A stretch of 26,046 bases of DNA from CAYXVB01 sp964467785 (GTDB lineage Bacteria; Bdellovibrionota; UBA1018), in the NCBI GenBank assembly GCA_964467785.1, contig CAYXVB010000036.1, forward strand, positions 1 to 26,046. The letters run 5' to 3'. This document shows, in pieces, positions 23,592 through 26,046 of this stretch. The position numbers and the translations under genes are program-made. The notes below the pieces were generated by a model that saw only the letters and a program-made list of their open reading frames with translations, ran no database searches and was not told where the DNA came from. Within the stretch, counting starts at the first letter, position 1; the number at the start of each line of letters is the position of its first letter.

Positions 23592-24647
23592 TCAGACCGT
23601 GTCCGGGTCGATATAGCGGGTCACCTGCACGGCTCGATTGCCGCGCGAGACGCCAAAAAAGCATTTGAATTTGGGCACGCCTTCCACCAACAGCTCGAGC
23701 TCCCCATCGGCATCCTGCGAGAGCGGGATGATGTCGCCGATATTGAGATTGACCAGGNNNNNNNNNNTGATCGCCGCGGCGCCCAGGTTGACCTGCACAT
23801 TGGCCTGCGCGCCGCGCAGGTGCTCCTCGAGCTTGATGAGCCATTCCTTGTCGCCGCGATCCGACTCGGTCTGAAACGAGGAGGACAGCTTGTTCTTGAT
23901 GGGCTCGATCGTGGAATACGGAATCACCAGCGCGATCGTGCCGCTCGCGTTCTCGAGCTCGACCTCGAAGGTCGTGGAGATGATGACGTCGGAAGGCGGA
24001 ACGACCCCGACGAACTGAGGGTTGACCTCGGTACGCACGTAGCTGATGTCCGTCTTGTGGACCGGAGCCCAGGCCTCTTCGAGATCCTTGATCGCGAGGT
24101 CCATCACCTTTTGCATGATGGACAGCTCGATACGCGTGAACTCCTTGCCTTCGATCTTGGTGAAAGGCCGGTCCGTTCCCCCGAAGAAGCTATCCACCAG
24201 CGCGTAGGCGAGCTTGGACTCGAACACCAAAAGCGCCGGGCCGCGCAGCGACTCAAAACGCATGATGCACATGCAGCTGGGGATCGGCAAGGTGTTCACG
24301 AACTCGCCGAACTTGAGCAGGTCGGTCGAGATGATCGAGATCGCCGCGATCTTTCGCAGCGAATTCGAAAGCGACATGCGGTAAAGGCGGATGAAGCGCT
24401 CGTAGATGATGTCGAGCGTCGGCATGCGACCGCGGATGACGCGGTCCTGATTAGTCAGGTCGTAGGGAGTGACCTCGACATCGGGCGCGTTCTCGACGCT
24501 GCCGAACGCGTCAGTCCCGCCGCCCGCGTCGGCGACGGCTCCGGCAATCGCGCTTCCGGCGGACGCGCTTGCGCCCGTGTCGACCCCGCCGTCACTGACG
24601 GCGCTCAACAGGGCGTCGACTTCGGCCTGGGTCAAAACCTGGTTCAT
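23592..24647 (-). CDS. fliM: Flagellar motor switch protein FliM
   Basis: 351 residues. The N-terminal VLTQAEVDALLSAVSDGG is the family's CheY-P binding motif. After a Gly/Ala-rich linker the CheC-like middle domain has YDLTNQDRVIRGRMPTLDIIYERF and PALLVFESKLAYALVDSFFGG. The C-terminal SpoA domain ends in LVNLNIGDIIPLSQDADG. A 10-N gap (23758-23767) lies in the SpoA domain; family comparison expects four residues there (as in ITLRD-L), which matches a true length of 10. FliM carries the rotation switch in the C-ring. GGAGG precedes the ATG. A short upstream ORF may be coupled to it. Confidence 0.96.
   Translation of the reverse strand: MNQVLTQAEVDALLSAVSDGGVDTGASASAGSAIAGAVADAGGGTDAFGSVENAPDVEVTPYDLTNQDRVIRGRMPTLDIIYERFIRLYRMSLSNSLRKIAAISIISTDLLKFGEFVNTLPIPSCMCIMRFESLRGPALLVFESKLAYALVDSFFGGTDRPFTKIEGKEFTRIELSIMQKVMDLAIKDLEEAWAPVHKTDISYVRTEVNPQFVGVVPPSDVIISTTFEVELENASGTIALVIPYSTIEPIKNKLSSSFQTESDRGDKEWLIKLEEHLRGAQANVQVNLGAAAIXXXXLVNLNIGDIIPLSQDADGELELLVEGVPKFKCFFGVSRGNRAVQVTRYIDPDTV
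23758..23767. other. Assembly gap (10 N) inside fliM
   Basis: Ten N bases in the SpoA domain. The frame is kept and the missing four residues fit the family spacing, so here 10 may be the real length. Confidence 0.95.
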
Positions 24648-24685
24648 TCCCGGCCTCCGATGGATTTTTTCAGCGTCGCTTTCAT
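24644..24685 (-). CDS. Possible 13-codon leader ORF coupled to fliM
   Basis: MKATLKKSIGGRE begins at ATG 24685 behind AGGAAGG. It ends in TGA at 24646-24644, which overlaps the fliM ATG (24647-24645) as ATGA. The fliM Shine-Dalgarno GGAGG lies within it. The small size makes chance possible; the good ribosome site and the coupling overlap are the only support. Confidence 0.25.
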   Translation of the reverse strand: MKATLKKSIGGRE

Positions 24686-24737
24686 AGCCTTCCTAGCCTC
24701 TAGCCTCGCTCATTCGATCAGTTTTTCGGACCGTCTC

Positions 24738-25352
24738 TCAACCACTCAGCGCGAAGTTCGTGAAGAACACCCCTTCCACCTTGTTGGTCATGAATTTGTT
24801 GAACGCGTCCTTGAGCTCGTCCTTGAGGAAGTCGCGCTGATCGGAAGTGGCCAGGTCGCTCGGGCGCTTGCTGTTGAGCACGTCGATGACGGTGTTGCGG
24901 ACCTGAGGCTCCTTGGCCTTGAACTCGGCTTCGGCGTCATCCGACTTGACTTGCACGACGATGTTGACGCGCACGAACTTCGGAGTCGCGCTGCCGGGAG
25001 TAGTGAGATTCACCGTGAACTGATCTAGAGGGATCATCTTGCCATAGTCGGCGCTGCCCTTTTTCTTGTCGCCACCGCCATGACCGCCTTCAGCGGATTT
25101 CTCGCCGTGAGCGCCACCTTCCTTGCCGCCTTCGGCCTTCGCTCCCTGAGCGCCGCCATGCGCCTCGCCCGCGGCGATGTCCTCGACCTTCGGATGCGCG
25201 CTCTCTTTCTTGAACGACATGAAGAGGATCGCGACCATCCCGGCGACGACCAGGAGATTCACGAGTGTCAGAATGAGTACGAGCTTGTTGCCGCCGCCAC
25301 CACTCGGCGCGGATTCCGGCGCGGCTTCTGTTTTGGATGCTTCGGACGACAT
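24738..25352 (-). CDS. fliL: Flagellar basal-body-associated protein FliL
   Basis: 204 residues from ATG 25352, with GGGGGAG upstream; an in-frame ATG at 25454 would start inside the flgE terminator hairpin. A short cytoplasmic tail precedes one membrane helix (LVLILTLVNLLVVAGMVAILFM). The periplasmic part begins with a long Gly/His/Lys/Glu-rich insert (about residues 63-100, with AHGGAQGAKAEGGKEGG and GGHGGGDKKKG). The FliL domain follows (IPLDQFTVNLTTPG, KFVRVNIVVQVKS) and ends with MTNKVEGVFFTNFALSG. FliL associates with the stators and raises torque. It heads the downstream flagellar block after the flgE terminator. The insert is longer than usual for the family. Confidence 0.93.
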   Translation of the reverse strand: MSSEASKTEAAPESAPSGGGGNKLVLILTLVNLLVVAGMVAILFMSFKKESAHPKVEDIAAGEAHGGAQGAKAEGGKEGGAHGEKSAEGGHGGGDKKKGSADYGKMIPLDQFTVNLTTPGSATPKFVRVNIVVQVKSDDAEAEFKAKEPQVRNTVIDVLNSKRPSDLATSDQRDFLKDELKDAFNKFMTNKVEGVFFTNFALSG

Positions 25353-25376
25353 GTGGATCGTGCTCCCCCAGTCCTT

Positions 25377-25406
25377 ATTGTGCCGTAAGGCCGGTCGGGC
25401 GAGCAA
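25377..25406 (-). promoter_or_regulatory. Candidate promoter in front of fliL
   Basis: On the minus strand TTGCTC (25406-25401) and CACAAT (25382-25377) are 18 bp apart, in the 190-bp region between the flgE terminator and fliL. The match is weak and no sigma-54 or sigma-28 site was evident, but a promoter is expected here because a terminator precedes. Confidence 0.3.
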
Positions 25407-25452
25407 GAACCGTTTTTCGGGGAGCCCGGCATGAATTGCGCGAAACCAGCGC

Positions 25453-25493
25453 AAAAATGCGGGGTTTCGTCATCGCGTTGACGACGAAACCCC
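25453..25493 (-). terminator. Intrinsic terminator after flgE
   Basis: On the minus strand GGGGTTTCGTC (25493-25483) pairs perfectly with GACGAAACCCC (25471-25461), 11 bp, across an 11-base loop, followed by GCATTTTTGC (the T-run is 25457-25453). It lies about 50 bp after the flgE stop and separates flgE from fliL. Confidence 0.88.
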
Positions 25494-25542
25494 GGAAGGC
25501 GTCAGCCCCTTGTCAAGACGCGCTCAAGGCGTCCCGCGATCA

Positions 25543-26046
25543 TTAATTCCGCTTCAGACTCAGAACTTCCTGCATCATTTCGTCGGCCGTGCTGATGACC
25601 TTGCTGTTCGCTTGGAAGTTGCGCTGGGCGGTCATGAGGTTGATGAACTCGTTGGCGATGTCAGTGGTCGACGACTCGATCGTCTTGGCCGACACGCGTC
25701 CGCGTCCCCCGGTCTGCGGCGCGCCCACGGTGGCCTGGCCGGAGTTGCGCGACTCGCGGAAGCGGTTCTGGCCCATCTTGAACAGCCCTTCGGGATTCTC
25801 GAACTTCGCCAGCGCGAGCTGGGCGATGTTGATGTTCTCGCCATTGGTGTAGATCGCGGTCAGCATGCCGTCATCGTTGAACGAAAGGCCCGCCAGCGAG
25901 CCCGCGGTGTAACCGTCCTGGAGCGTCTTGTAAGCCTCGGACGAAGTGCCGAACTGAGTGACCGCGAGTCCCGTGCCGCCGCTCTTGATGTCGTCGCCGA
26001 AGTTGAACTTGATCTTCTGGTCCGGCAGCGCGCCTTTGTTGAAATT
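25543..26046 (-). CDS. flgE: Flagellar hook protein FlgE (C-terminal part; 5' end outside window)
   Basis: The frame is open from the right edge, giving 167 residues of the C-terminus. Family landmarks are the D1-region pattern GSLAGLSFNDDGMLTAIYTNGE, LALAKFENPEGLFKMGQNRF and GGRGRVSAKTIESSTTDIANEF. The D0 helix ends INLMTAQRNFQANSKVISTADEMMQ. FlgE polymerises into the hook, the flexible joint between rod and filament. The other hook/rod/filament proteins share this C-terminal design; the sequence and the place before fliL favour FlgE, but FlgF/FlgG cannot be fully excluded without the N-terminus. An intrinsic terminator follows. Confidence 0.9.
   Translation of the reverse strand, partial: NFNKGALPDQKIKFNFGDDIKSGGTGLAVTQFGTSSEAYKTLQDGYTAGSLAGLSFNDDGMLTAIYTNGENINIAQLALAKFENPEGLFKMGQNRFRESRNSGQATVGAPQTGGRGRVSAKTIESSTTDIANEFINLMTAQRNFQANSKVISTADEMMQEVLSLKRN

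Overview
This GC-rich stretch comes from a motile Gram-negative bacterium: it carries lipoproteins, an outer-membrane barrel and a type III flagellar export apparatus. The mix of flagellar genes, PilZ proteins, a TPR protein with a receiver-like domain and a large glycine-rich lipoprotein suggests Bdellovibrionota or a related 'deltaproteobacterial' lineage. That placement is inference from gene content only. Three 10-N runs (in mscS, fliO and fliM) look like assembly gaps.

Left part (1-4.9 kb). A minus-strand group reads, from high to low coordinates: a PilZ-like protein, a TPR protein with a degenerate receiver domain, ybeY, and prfB (cut by the left edge, with its programmed +1 frameshift site intact). 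Divergent from it is a YegD-like Hsp70 ATPase. Two copies of an approximately 130-bp palindromic element with nearly identical 26-35-bp inverted ends sit at gene junctions here (ybeY/TPR and hsp70/mazG). They supply or touch stop codons and probably altered the start of ybeY.

Middle part (4.85-12.6 kb), mostly plus strand. mazG and coaE overlap. A lipoprotein gene with a good sigma70-type promoter is followed by an outer-membrane barrel gene and an intrinsic terminator. Next is a 773-residue glycine-rich lipoprotein built from two copies of one module. A convergent mscS-type channel gene follows, then a PilZ-domain gene with a 16-bp palindrome upstream.

Right part (12.6-26.0 kb), all minus strand. 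The flagellar order is flgE (C-terminal part only), terminator, fliL, fliM, fliN, fliO, fliP, fliQ, fliR, flhB, flhA, flhF, flhG, fliA. These encode the C-ring switch (FliM, FliN), stator-associated FliL, the export gate (FliO/P/Q/R, FlhB, FlhA), the placement and number regulators (FlhF, FlhG) and the late-flagellar sigma factor. Several junctions are ATGA or longer overlaps, so the block is probably one translationally coupled operon. FliO is oversized, and FliA, FliN and FliL carry unusual low-complexity extensions or inserts.

No tRNA, rRNA, CRISPR array, transposase or prophage gene was seen. No gene-free stretch exceeds 300 bases.
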